Assembly (NCBI GenBank): GCA_002702065.1
Contig: NZXX01000011.1
Span: forward strand, 62,001 to 126,000
DNA: 64,000 nt
Reading direction: 5' to 3'
From: Anaerolineaceae bacterium
GTDB lineage: Bacteria; Chloroflexota; Anaerolineae; Aggregatilineales; Phototrophicaceae
Shown one piece after another: positions 52,701-61,600 of the stretch (position 1 is the first letter of the stretch; each line of letters opens with the position of its first letter). The notes under the pieces are model-generated. The model was not told the origin of the DNA. It ran no database searches and saw only the letters and a program-made list of their open reading frames with translations. The position numbers and the translations under genes are program-made.

Positions 52701-54167
52701 TTACATACCGGTGAATTCGTTGTACTGGGTGGTCAGGGCGTCGATATAGTCCTGCATACCAGCGCGGTTCAGGTCTTCGAGGAAGCTGTCCCACTGGTCG
52801 AGCGGACGGGCACCGGTGACAAACAGGATAAGCTGTTCATCCATCAGCCGGTTGATATCGCCCAGGCCGGGTACTTCGTCGGCGATGCGGGTTTCATCGA
52901 AAGCATAGGGGGCATCGACCGGCATCTTGGCGTCGTCCAGATATTGCAGTTCGCCAGCCAGGTATTCCAGATGCCACGCACGGGCCGGGTCCATCACGCT
53001 GTACCGCACCTCGATATTCAGGTTTGGCATCATGAATTCGCTGACAAAGCCGCTGTCCGGGTCACGGTCAACCACATTGTTTTCTTCGTCCACGAACCAC
53101 CAGTCACGCTCCGGAATGCCGTAGCGGGCCACCAGCTGGTTTTCGACACCTTCGTCGTCGTACACCCAGTTCATGAACTGGATAACTGCTTCCGGATGCT
53201 GCGATTTGCGGGTGACGACATAGCCGGATGTGTTCTGCGGGCGAACGGTCGCCAGGTAGCCTTCGGGCCCGGTGATGCTGGTGCGCACCCATTCGATGCC
53301 TTCACAGGCACTTTCGACCTGTGGGGTGATGAGCGTAACGCGCGAGTACCAGCCCATCCACGCGCCGATATTGCAGGTGCGGAACAGTTCCGGTTCTTCG
53401 AAGCTGGTGAAGGTATCGGCATAGAACCAGCCGTTGTTCCACCATTCGTTCATCTTCGCCACCCAGTCGACAACGCCGGGCTGCAAGATCCAGGGTTTCA
53501 TCGTGCCATCTTCATCAACCCAGTTGGAATAGCCATACTCGGTCCAGCCGCCGACGGATGCCCAGTGATAGTCGCCGGGGCGTGTGGCGATGAAGGAATC
53601 CGGTTTGGCTTCCTGGAAGGCTGCGATGGTCGCTTCAAATTCTTCGACGGTCGTCGGCACTTCAAGGCCCAGTTCGTTCAGCCAGTCCTGCCGCACCCAC
53701 ATAATGTAGGGGCTGGTCGGGGTTGAACGCGGGATACACATGATGTTGCCTTCGGTGTCGGTACATTTACCCCACTGCGCTTCCGGGATCACCGACAGCA
53801 GATTGTCGCCATACTCGTCGAGCAGGTCGTTCAGCGGGATGATCGCTTCGCGGTAATCGGTCCAGCGGCCAGCCTGGAACAGATCAAGCGGATCGCTGGA
53901 ACCCAGCAGCAGGTTCAGCTTTTCCTCTGTGGCTGAACCACCGGGCGGAACGATCACCTCTGGCCGGACACCAACGGCGTCCACAATATACTGGGTGACT
54001 TCTTCCAGGACGTCGGGGTTGCTGCCGCCGCTGTCGAATTGCAGCGTACCAGAGTTGTTGTAGATGGTGATGACGGGTACGTCGTCCTGCGCCAATGCAG
54101 GCGAGAATGCCAGTGCGGCGACGAGCGCTATCAGCATCAATACAAAAGTAAATCGAGCTTTCAACAT
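52701..54167 (-). CDS. LplA-like solute-binding protein, tandem copy 1
   Basis: This 488-residue protein has a Sec signal (FVLMLIALVAALAFSPALAQ) and a mature region beginning DDVPVITIYNNSGTLQFDSGG. Most of its blocks recur in the 51099 protein, with substitutions concentrated around residues 200-230 and 320-350, where ligand contacts could lie. GGAGG is followed by an ATG at the same spacing as in the duplicate, so the leader regions were duplicated too (both begin GGAGGTTTATAA-like). It is the first binding protein of the FCD-controlled cluster. Confidence 0.93.
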   Translation of the reverse strand: MLKARFTFVLMLIALVAALAFSPALAQDDVPVITIYNNSGTLQFDSGGSNPDVLEEVTQYIVDAVGVRPEVIVPPGGSATEEKLNLLLGSSDPLDLFQAGRWTDYREAIIPLNDLLDEYGDNLLSVIPEAQWGKCTDTEGNIMCIPRSTPTSPYIMWVRQDWLNELGLEVPTTVEEFEATIAAFQEAKPDSFIATRPGDYHWASVGGWTEYGYSNWVDEDGTMKPWILQPGVVDWVAKMNEWWNNGWFYADTFTSFEEPELFRTCNIGAWMGWYSRVTLITPQVESACEGIEWVRTSITGPEGYLATVRPQNTSGYVVTRKSQHPEAVIQFMNWVYDDEGVENQLVARYGIPERDWWFVDEENNVVDRDPDSGFVSEFMMPNLNIEVRYSVMDPARAWHLEYLAGELQYLDDAKMPVDAPYAFDETRIADEVPGLGDINRLMDEQLILFVTGARPLDQWDSFLEDLNRAGMQDYIDALTTQYNEFTGM

Positions 54168-54270
54168 TTATAAACCTCCAAAAATCGTTAAACTTCAGCA
54201 GGGTATCTCAATGGTTTGCCCTGCGGTACAACCGTTGTAAAACCACAGCGGGCGTGCCAGCTTCTGACCC

Positions 54271-55377
54271 CTAGAAATCGCTTTGGCTGAACCAATACCC
54301 ACGAATCTGGGCCATCGGCGCATCATCCACGATGTAGTTGACACAGAAAATGCGGCCATCATGCTGCACAACCCAGCCGGTATAGCCGCTGTCGGAGCGC
54401 GGGCTGTGATCATGGTCGATAGGCAGCACCACGCCGCCCATTTCTTTCAGGTCACGGGCTTTGGCGCTTTCGACCGTTTCGATATAGGCGAAGGTGTTGC
54501 GCGCCCAGAAGCCCGGCGTTTTGCCGCGCCATGATGCCGGCTCATTGATCGTGCGTGTGCCGGACGTGCCACCCTGCTGGTAGCGATACGTCACCAGCAC
54601 CTGACCATCGGGCAGCATGCCCGATACCGGGCGATGACAACCATCCATCGGGGTGGGGTAGATACCATCCCAGGTGCGGCCTTCGTCTTTGGAAAAGGCC
54701 TTGAAGGCGGACAGCCCCTTGCGGGAGTTTTCGCGCAGGTAGCAAACGAGTTCGCCATCCGGCAAGGCCAGGATGCTGCCTTCACACAGGAAATAGCGCA
54801 TGTCGTGGGCCACGATGTACGGGCCTTCCCACGTCTTGCCCTGATCTTCTGAGCGGTGCACGATCTCGGTGGATTGGCCTTCGCGCATATACTGGCCGTC
54901 TTTCATGCGGACATGGGTCGCCACCAGCCAGGTCCCGGAGGGCAGCTCCAGCAGCTTGTCCGGCACGATGCCAAAGATGGGCGTTTCGACCGCTTCGGAC
55001 CAGCTTTCGCCCGCGTCCTCGCTGAACCACATGACCACCTTGGAGTTTGTCAGGTCCGTGTTTTCGTTCGGGGGCACCGGCATCACATCGCACAGCGCGA
55101 CCAGTCGGCCATCACTCAGGTAACGGATGCGCGGGCAGTTCCATTTAAGGACCACGCCTTCTTCATTGGGGAAAGACTCGACGATGACGGTACGGTCCGA
55201 CCATGTGTGGCCGCCATCAACGCTGGTGCGCGTCACCAGGCGCGACCAATGCTGCACCGAGTGGCCATCGCTTTCGCGGTAGATGCAGATGAGCTTGCCA
55301 TCCGGCGTCTGGGTGACATCCGGCACGAATTCATAAATGAGATCGTTGCGAGAAACCGTGACTTTTTCGATGGGCAT
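54271..55377 (-). CDS. BNR/Asp-box beta-propeller protein, non-canonical
   Basis: The 368-residue protein has Asp-boxes TSVDGGHTW, FSEDAGESW, SEDQGKTW and SKDEGRTW. Where sialidases have RIP it has FVPDVTQT. Near the end DSGYTGWVVQHDGRIFCVNYIVDD resembles the sialidase nucleophile segment. It is shorter than, but similar in its C-terminal motif to, the tandem proteins at 42936 and 44732, and lacks their inserted sandwich domain. No signal peptide is visible. It is the second gene of the cluster, between aldolase and binding protein. Confidence 0.82.
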   Translation of the reverse strand: MPIEKVTVSRNDLIYEFVPDVTQTPDGKLICIYRESDGHSVQHWSRLVTRTSVDGGHTWSDRTVIVESFPNEEGVVLKWNCPRIRYLSDGRLVALCDVMPVPPNENTDLTNSKVVMWFSEDAGESWSEAVETPIFGIVPDKLLELPSGTWLVATHVRMKDGQYMREGQSTEIVHRSEDQGKTWEGPYIVAHDMRYFLCEGSILALPDGELVCYLRENSRKGLSAFKAFSKDEGRTWDGIYPTPMDGCHRPVSGMLPDGQVLVTYRYQQGGTSGTRTINEPASWRGKTPGFWARNTFAYIETVESAKARDLKEMGGVVLPIDHDHSPRSDSGYTGWVVQHDGRIFCVNYIVDDAPMAQIRGYWFSQSDF

Positions 55378-55392
55378 GAAAGTTCTCTTTTC

Positions 55393-56202
55393 TTAAATAT
55401 TGACCTGCTCTGCGCTTGTTTTTCGTTCATCATGCAGCCCGGAACGGATGCGACCGAAGTCTTCTGTCAGCCGGTTGAGGAAGCTGACAATGTCCGAACT
55501 GTGCATGATGAGGTTCGCCCCGGCCTGCGACCAGGCGATTTCCTGCTCGATGGAATCAATGTGAATGCCCACGCCGACGCCATGTGCCCGTGCGGTACGG
55601 ATGATGGTGCGCACGGCGGCGTCAAAATCGGGATGATCGTATTGTTCGGGAATGCCCAGGCTGCACGACAGATCATGTGGGCCGATCAGCACCGCATCGA
55701 CGTATGGCCCGCTGAGAATATCATCAAGTGCCTGCACCGCCGGGACGCTTTCGATGTTGACGATGAATGCCTTGCGGGCTGCCCGTTCTGCCAGATAATC
55801 CGCCAGTTCCGGCTCGGCCTCGGCCTGCTGGTCGAGAATCCCGCGCAACTTCTGGCCTTTGAGAGGCCCCCATTTAATGGCACCTGCCAGTGTGAGCACC
55901 TGTTCCGCCGATTCGATGTACGGCACGATGACACCCGCCGCACCGCCATCCAGCACCATCTGTGCCTGAAACGGGTCGGGGGAGGGGATGCGCACCACCG
56001 GGGCCAGTTCCAAGGCGGTGTAGGTCTGGCACATCCACGCGACCATGCTGCGGTCCAGCGGGATATGCTCGGTATCGATAAAGACCAGATCGAGCCCAAG
56101 CTGTTTGACCCGTGCGGGCCAGAATGGAGAAGGCGAGACGATCAGCGTGCCGTACACTTGCCGGCCTGATCGCAGCGCCTCAATAAGCTGCTGACCATTC
56201 AT
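55393..56202 (-). CDS. HpcH/HpaI-family class II aldolase
   Basis: The 269-residue barrel protein belongs to the HpcH/HpaI family (2-keto-3-deoxy acid aldolases such as 2-dehydro-3-deoxyglucarate aldolase). Markers are YGTLIVSPSPFWPARVKQLGLDLVFIDTEHIPLD with the His base after Glu, VVRIP, and GAAGVIVPYIESAEQV holding the metal-binding Glu; a later VLIGPHDLSCSLGIP gives the metal-binding Asp. The family cleaves 2-keto-3-deoxy sugar acids to pyruvate or a related keto acid plus an aldehyde. AGGAAA lies upstream of the ATG. It heads the minus-strand cluster, divergent from its probable regulator. Confidence 0.92.
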   Translation of the reverse strand: MNGQQLIEALRSGRQVYGTLIVSPSPFWPARVKQLGLDLVFIDTEHIPLDRSMVAWMCQTYTALELAPVVRIPSPDPFQAQMVLDGGAAGVIVPYIESAEQVLTLAGAIKWGPLKGQKLRGILDQQAEAEPELADYLAERAARKAFIVNIESVPAVQALDDILSGPYVDAVLIGPHDLSCSLGIPEQYDHPDFDAAVRTIIRTARAHGVGVGIHIDSIEQEIAWSQAGANLIMHSSDIVSFLNRLTEDFGRIRSGLHDERKTSAEQVNI

Positions 56203-56257
56203 TAAAGTTTTCCTGATTCTGGTAAGTTGTAAATCCCAAAAATCATTGTTATTCTTG

Positions 56258-56272
56258 AGACATCAGATGTCT
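56258..56272. promoter_or_regulatory. 15-bp palindromic operator candidate
   Basis: AGACATC and GATGTCT are exact inverted repeats around a single A. It lies 56 bases before the aldolase start in the 218-base gap shared with the divergent FCD-type regulator. Such a position and size suit a GntR-family site, so this is probably where the 56421 product binds. Confidence 0.55.
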
Positions 56273-56363
56273 GACTTCAGGATAACCTGTCCATTTCATT
56301 TCGTCAAGAGATTTGGACTCGGCTGCGGCAGATCGTCCGGTATAGAACATTGTTTGATTAATC

Positions 56364-56372
56364 TGGTATGAT
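56364..56372 (+). promoter_or_regulatory. extended -10 promoter candidate for the FCD regulator
   Basis: TGGTATGAT matches an extended -10 (TGnTATnAT-like), 48 bases before the GTG start. The -35 region (around 56344-56355) is weak, as is common with extended -10 promoters. Confidence 0.4.
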
Positions 56373-56420
56373 CGGAAGCGCTAGCCATTTCCAATCACTG
56401 TTGATAATCGGAGGTCAGCC

Positions 56421-57140
56421 GTGCAGTCACTTCGTGGCCCTGCTTTAAATAAAGCCGTGCGGGAGTACGTGAAACAGTACATCCTGGAAAACGATCTTGG
56501 GCCAGGCGATCCGCTGCCAACAGAGACCGAACTTGCCAGCGAACTGGGGGTCGGGCGCAGCTCGGTGCGGGAAGCTATCAAATCCCTGCAATCGCTGGGA
56601 ATCATCGAGGTGCGGCATGGCAATGGCACGTTCGTGCGCGAATATAACTTTGACCCCATGCTGGAACTGCTGCTGTACAGTGTGCAGTACGACAAACGCA
56701 CGCTGTGGGAGCTGCATAAAGTGCGTGAGTGGCTGGAACTGGCGGTGATGGGGGAGGTGATCGAAAAAATCACCGACCGCGAACTGCGCCAGCTTGAAGT
56801 GATCATGGCGGAGTGGGAACAGCGCATCGAACTGGGCGACGTCGGCACCGAGATGGACGAGGAATTCCACGAAATTCTGCACAGCACGCTCGATAACCAG
56901 ACGCTGCTCAATCTCCTCAAAGTATTCTGGGTGGTGTACGAGCATGTGCGCGACCCCAGCCTGACCAACCCCGAACCCAAAACCACCATCCGCGACCACT
57001 ACGAAATTCTGAACGCCGTGCGTGCCCGCGATACCGACCTGGCGCGCAAATGGCTGGCGAAAAGCAACATTCATGGCCGCGACCGCATCCAGCGTGCGAT
57101 CGACGCATTGGAAAAAGCCGCCAACCCCGCTGCGGAATAA
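56421..57140 (+). CDS. FCD-domain GntR-family regulator (FadR subfamily)
   Basis: The GTG start has GGAGG six bases upstream and gives 239 residues. The N-terminal winged helix is GDPLPTETELASELGVGRSSVREAIKSLQSLGIIEVRHGNGTFV. The all-helical FCD domain follows, with likely metal ligands in EFHEILH and later DHYEIL; RARDTDLARKWLAKSNIHGRD is the usual last helix. FCD regulators commonly respond to sugar acids or keto acids, which fits the divergent aldolase cluster. A hairpin AAGCCA...TGGCTT (57139-57169) follows the stop and may be a weak terminator. Confidence 0.94.
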   Translation: MQSLRGPALNKAVREYVKQYILENDLGPGDPLPTETELASELGVGRSSVREAIKSLQSLGIIEVRHGNGTFVREYNFDPMLELLLYSVQYDKRTLWELHKVREWLELAVMGEVIEKITDRELRQLEVIMAEWEQRIELGDVGTEMDEEFHEILHSTLDNQTLLNLLKVFWVVYEHVRDPSLTNPEPKTTIRDHYEILNAVRARDTDLARKWLAKSNIHGRDRIQRAIDALEKAANPAAE

Positions 57141-57331
57141 GCCAATCACCACCGTTGTTGTGCTGGCTTGTGTGAAAAATTACGTCAATCAAGTCTCGCT
57201 TTTGCGGCTCACTGTTTGCCGGTATAGTCGAAACGACGTGGGTAACGAAAACACCTCCGTTTTAATGCAAGCATCGAACCACGCTCCACCTTAGCTAAAC
57301 GCTCAAGATTCTGAACGGAAGGGAGCAAACT

Positions 57332-58657
57332 ATGTTGCTGAAGCATGCGGTTGTCATCGGTGGAGGGATAGCAGGTCTGCTGCACGCGCGGGTTCTGGCG
57401 GACCATGCTGAACAAGTGACGGTTATCGACCGCGACCAGATGCCCGAACAACCTGAAGCTCGTGCCGGTGTGCCCCAGGGTGCCCATATTCATTACCTGA
57501 TGGTGCGAGGGCTTCAGCTCCTTGACGAATGGTTCCCCGGTTTGCATGATGAAATTGACCAGCGAAGTGGCGCGCCCAGAGTGCAAATTGGCATTCAGAC
57601 GCGCTACATGCTCTATCAAACCTGGCAGCCCAGCATCGACACAGGCATGCACACTTATGTCTTGGAACGACCGCATCTGGAAGACATGGTGCGGCGGCGC
57701 TTGCTCACACACGACAATGTGCGGTTGATGGACCGCACTGAAGCGGTAGACCTGGTTTTCGAGGGCGAGGCCGTAAGCGGGGTCGTCACGCGCAAACGTC
57801 CCTCCGGCGGCGAACCGGAAACGATTCTGGCTGATCTGGTGGTTGAGGCCAGCGGGCGCAGCAGCAAGGCGATGAATTGGCTGGAAAAAGCGAGTTATGT
57901 CCGCCCACAGACTCACATTATTGATGCTAATCTGGGCTATGCGACGCGCTGGTACGCCAAACCGGAAACCGTGAATCTGGACTGGCCAATTCTCTATGTG
58001 TTGACCAGCCCCCCGGCTCAAACACGTGGCGGCGCGATTCTGGAACATCGTGGCGGGCGCTGGCTGGTCACCGTTGCCGGAACAAACGGCGATTATCCGC
58101 CGACCGACCAGGCTGGTTTTCTGGACTTTGCCCGCAGCCTGCCGGACCCGGTGATTTATGAAAGCATCAGGGACGCCAAACCGCTGACGGATATTGTCAG
58201 TTTTCGCAACACGGCCAATCGGTGGCACGCTTATGAAAAGCTCGACCGGGTACCGCAGCGCCTTTACATCACCGGGGACGCCGCCTGCGAGGTGAACCCG
58301 GTGTATGGGCAGGGCATGACCAAAGCGGCGCTCAATGCGCGGGTTTTGCAGCAGCAGTTGGCAGCCGGGTTAGTGGATAATCGCGCCTTTTTTCGCGAGA
58401 TTGCCAGCGTGAACGACAATTTCTGGCAAGCGGCGGCAGGTGGCGACCTGAATTATCCGGGGACGACCAACAACCAGACCGAAACACCTATCCAGCGCGT
58501 GATGCGAGCGTACCTGACTGCGGTCCTGCGCGGTACGGTCCGTGATGAGCGTGTCGCGTATGCCTTTCATCGGGTGCTGAACATGATTGATCCATCGACG
58601 ACACTGATGACGCCGGGCATGCTGATGCGTGTGCTGTGGGCCCAGCGCACGTCGTGA
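57332..58657 (+). CDS. FAD-dependent monooxygenase-like oxidoreductase
   Basis: This 441-residue protein has the dinucleotide-binding motif VVIGGGIAGLLHARVLADHAEQVTVIDRD and the second FAD motif ITGDAACEVNPVYGQGMTKAALNARVL. The layout is that of UbiH/PHBH-like hydroxylases and halogenase relatives, with GVPQGAHIHYLM near the start of the substrate domain. No membrane segment is evident. The reaction is unknown. It is convergent with the 1008-residue protein gene, 21 bases apart. In the 191-base gap upstream there is a TATAGT at 57223-57228 that could be a -10. It does not look tied to the sugar clusters. Confidence 0.85.
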   Translation: MLLKHAVVIGGGIAGLLHARVLADHAEQVTVIDRDQMPEQPEARAGVPQGAHIHYLMVRGLQLLDEWFPGLHDEIDQRSGAPRVQIGIQTRYMLYQTWQPSIDTGMHTYVLERPHLEDMVRRRLLTHDNVRLMDRTEAVDLVFEGEAVSGVVTRKRPSGGEPETILADLVVEASGRSSKAMNWLEKASYVRPQTHIIDANLGYATRWYAKPETVNLDWPILYVLTSPPAQTRGGAILEHRGGRWLVTVAGTNGDYPPTDQAGFLDFARSLPDPVIYESIRDAKPLTDIVSFRNTANRWHAYEKLDRVPQRLYITGDAACEVNPVYGQGMTKAALNARVLQQQLAAGLVDNRAFFREIASVNDNFWQAAAGGDLNYPGTTNNQTETPIQRVMRAYLTAVLRGTVRDERVAYAFHRVLNMIDPSTTLMTPGMLMRVLWAQRTS

Positions 58658-58678
58658 CCGCCGGTATGAGGGCGGCAG

Positions 58679-61600
58679 CTAGACGGCCTGAACCATAAAT
58701 GTGATGACATCCCCAATTACAAACGGCGGCAGATCAAGCCGCACCAAACCATCGGCGTCAGGCGTCATGGCTTCTGTCTGATCGTTGATCGTCACCTGAA
58801 CAGCGGTGGGTTGGGCAGACAGGCGCACCGTGAGGCGGCAGGTCCCGGCATTGTGCGCGCGATATTCACCGTCAATCCGGGATGGTGTCACGTTGAGGCG
58901 CAGCAAAGGCAGGTCGAGGGCGTAATGATCTGGCATTTGTGGTGCGATGCGCAGGCCATCCCCGGCGGCGGACGGTTCGATGCCACAGACACGCAGCATT
59001 GCCAGCAGCGCCAGCGCGTGCTGGTTGTTGTTCATAGCGGGGAAGTCCGTCATGGGGGTGACCGGCGGCGTGTGATACGTGCCACCCGGTTCGCTCTTGT
59101 TGGGGCCGTTGATTCCATCCGGGCCTGTCCAGATATTCATCCATGTGTCCGGGTAGACCTCCGCTTTGGTGGCGAAGGTATGATTAATGAACGACCGCCA
59201 CGCCAGATCAGGATAACGCCGCACATAGCCCCACGTCAGCAGCTGCGACACCGCCGGCCAGACCGTACCCCCGGCCAATAACGCGCCGATGGGGGAGGGG
59301 CCATCGCAAAGATCATAGATCGCGTCCTTCAGCTTATCCAGTGCGCCCGGTTCCGGCTCGAATTCATGGATGAGCGCCCACACCTGACCTTCGAGGTCGA
59401 GCTTGTCAGGCCGCAGCACACGCTTGCCGTTCCACCAGTAGCGCAGGACCGCGCGCGCATAAAACGCGCCATTCCAATGGGCACGGATGCCGTTTTCGAG
59501 GCGGGGCAGGGCAGGTGCGATTTCGGCCTGCATGTGCTCACCGAGTGTGCGGGCAGCGGGCACATTTCCCAGCCCGGCCAGCAGGTCGGCAATGCGTGGC
59601 AGGATATACAGCGCCATCTGGCTGTTGAGCACTGATTCGCCATGTTCAATCGTCAGGCGCGGCGAGGTGAGGGGGGCAAAAGGAAAGACATTGCGCAGCA
59701 CCACATCGTCCGACCAATCGCCATCGCTGACGCGGATCAGGTCACTATCGCCGATGCCGATATCATGCAGCAAGTGGTCGAAGGCGACCCGAATGTGGTT
59801 GAGAACGCTGCAATCCTGCGGTTGGTTAAAGCCGGGGTAAAACGGGACGTGCTCATCGAGAAAGGCCGTGTCGCCCGTCGCCGCCAGATACTCTGCTACA
59901 GCCAGCAGGAAAAACAGGTCCAGGTCGGACGGCGTGTGATGCACCAGTGCGCTGGACAAGATGCCGTTACCGGTATAACTGTAGGCGATCTGACCCGTAT
60001 CGGCGGGAGTCATGGTCATGACCAGACACAGCATGTCGCGGGCGAGGCCCGGATTCAAGTAGATCAGCGGCAGCACATATAAGGAAAAGTCGCGCGGCAC
60101 CCCATCAAGACCATGCAGGTACAGATAGGCCGACCCCTGCGGGACCACCCGCGTACCAAAATACTCATGATAGACCGTCGACGACAGCAGATAATAGGTG
60201 TGCCAGGCCATTTCGCGCTGCAAGTGGGGCATGTTGCCGGTGCTGAAGTAGGCGAGGTTCTTTTTCCAGAACTGCACCATGTCCTCAAAAGCGTCGAATG
60301 TGGGCTCATTCGGGCCGGGCGTGCGCAGACGGTACATATCCCCAAACGTCAGCTGCCAGCTTTCCGGCATGGTGGTGGGGGCGTCACCTTGCGGGTAGGG
60401 GCGGGCACAGTCAAAGTCATCGTCCGGGCTGACAATGCCATAGGCGAAGCGCAGTTTCACGGTTTCGCCGGGGTTGAGGTGCAGGTCACGGCGCAGGACC
60501 GTACAGTACGGCATGATCGTATCGGGTATGCGGCGGATTTCCTGAGGGGTGGCATGCACGATGGCGTCGGGCTGTTTGGCTCCCCCTGTGCCAAAGAATG
60601 CGTTTTTGTCGGTGTAGTAAGCATCCGGCGTGCCGCTGAGATCAGCCAGAAAAATATCCGGTGGTTTCCAGTTGATTTCGTGGGCGGTGTTCAGGGCAGG
60701 GCTGCCATCCGGCGGGTTCAGATGAAAGCGCAGGGCGCAGGCGGCGTTGTCGCGCACGATGCAGGGCGTAAACTGCCGGTTGATCTTGCGCCGTTCGGAA
60801 TCGCCCACGCTGCCAAACACGCCAGACCGAAAGACCTGAAACGGTAGCTGCTGAATGTTGACATCCCAGTATTCATAATAGGAGCAGTCCATCGGGCTGC
60901 TGCCGGTATTGCGCAGTTCAACGTCAACCAATACGGCGGATACATTGCCGGGCGGCGCATAGACGGTGCGCCGGGTTTCGATGTCGCGATTGTGGGTGAC
61001 GGTGCGAAAGTAGCCCATGCCAAAGACACGTTCCATCGTGGAGCGCAGGGCAGGGGAGTAGCGATAGGCGGTGGACCAGACCTGCTGGCCATCATGCACA
61101 TAACCAAACCCGCCAGCATAGGCGTGCTGCTGGTCATCACGATTGTGCGCGCCGGGCGCGTTGATGGCCGTCTGGATACGCGCGACGGGGCCGGGTTCCT
61201 GTGCCGGGATAAAGAGGCCCTTCAGTGCGCGGGGCAGGGCCAGCACAATCACAGTGACGACTTCCCACGCCGCCCCCAGCCACGAGACGCGGTCGCCATA
61301 ATTGAAGTAATTGAGGAACAATCCGCCCCGGTCCGCAATGAAAACCTGAATGGTGCCATCATTGGAGGCCAGTGCATTCAGCCGTTCGTTGCCGACCTGA
61401 TGCCAATGGTCACGCCGGAACGCGCCTTCGGAGACCGAATAAGCGGCGCGGTCATCCTCGAACTGGTTCATTTCATACTGGTAGGCTGGCAGATTATTGT
61501 CGTCGAGAATCCAATGTCCATATGCGCCGCTGCCGTAATCCGACGCGGTAAAATTATGCGGGTCGTCGGGTACGGCGAATGCCTGCGCCGGAACAGTTAT

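Noticed and set aside
52608-53726. 372-codon plus-strand open frame
   Set aside because: It repeats the shadow frame of the neighbouring duplicate binding protein, as expected if it merely mirrors the real gene.
54856-56169. 437-codon plus-strand open frame
   Set aside because: It spans two real minus-strand genes and their intergenic gap and has no start signal or domain.
57209-58228. 339-codon minus-strand open frame
   Set aside because: Antisense to the FAD oxidoreductase, which has two FAD motifs; the minus frame has no known domain.
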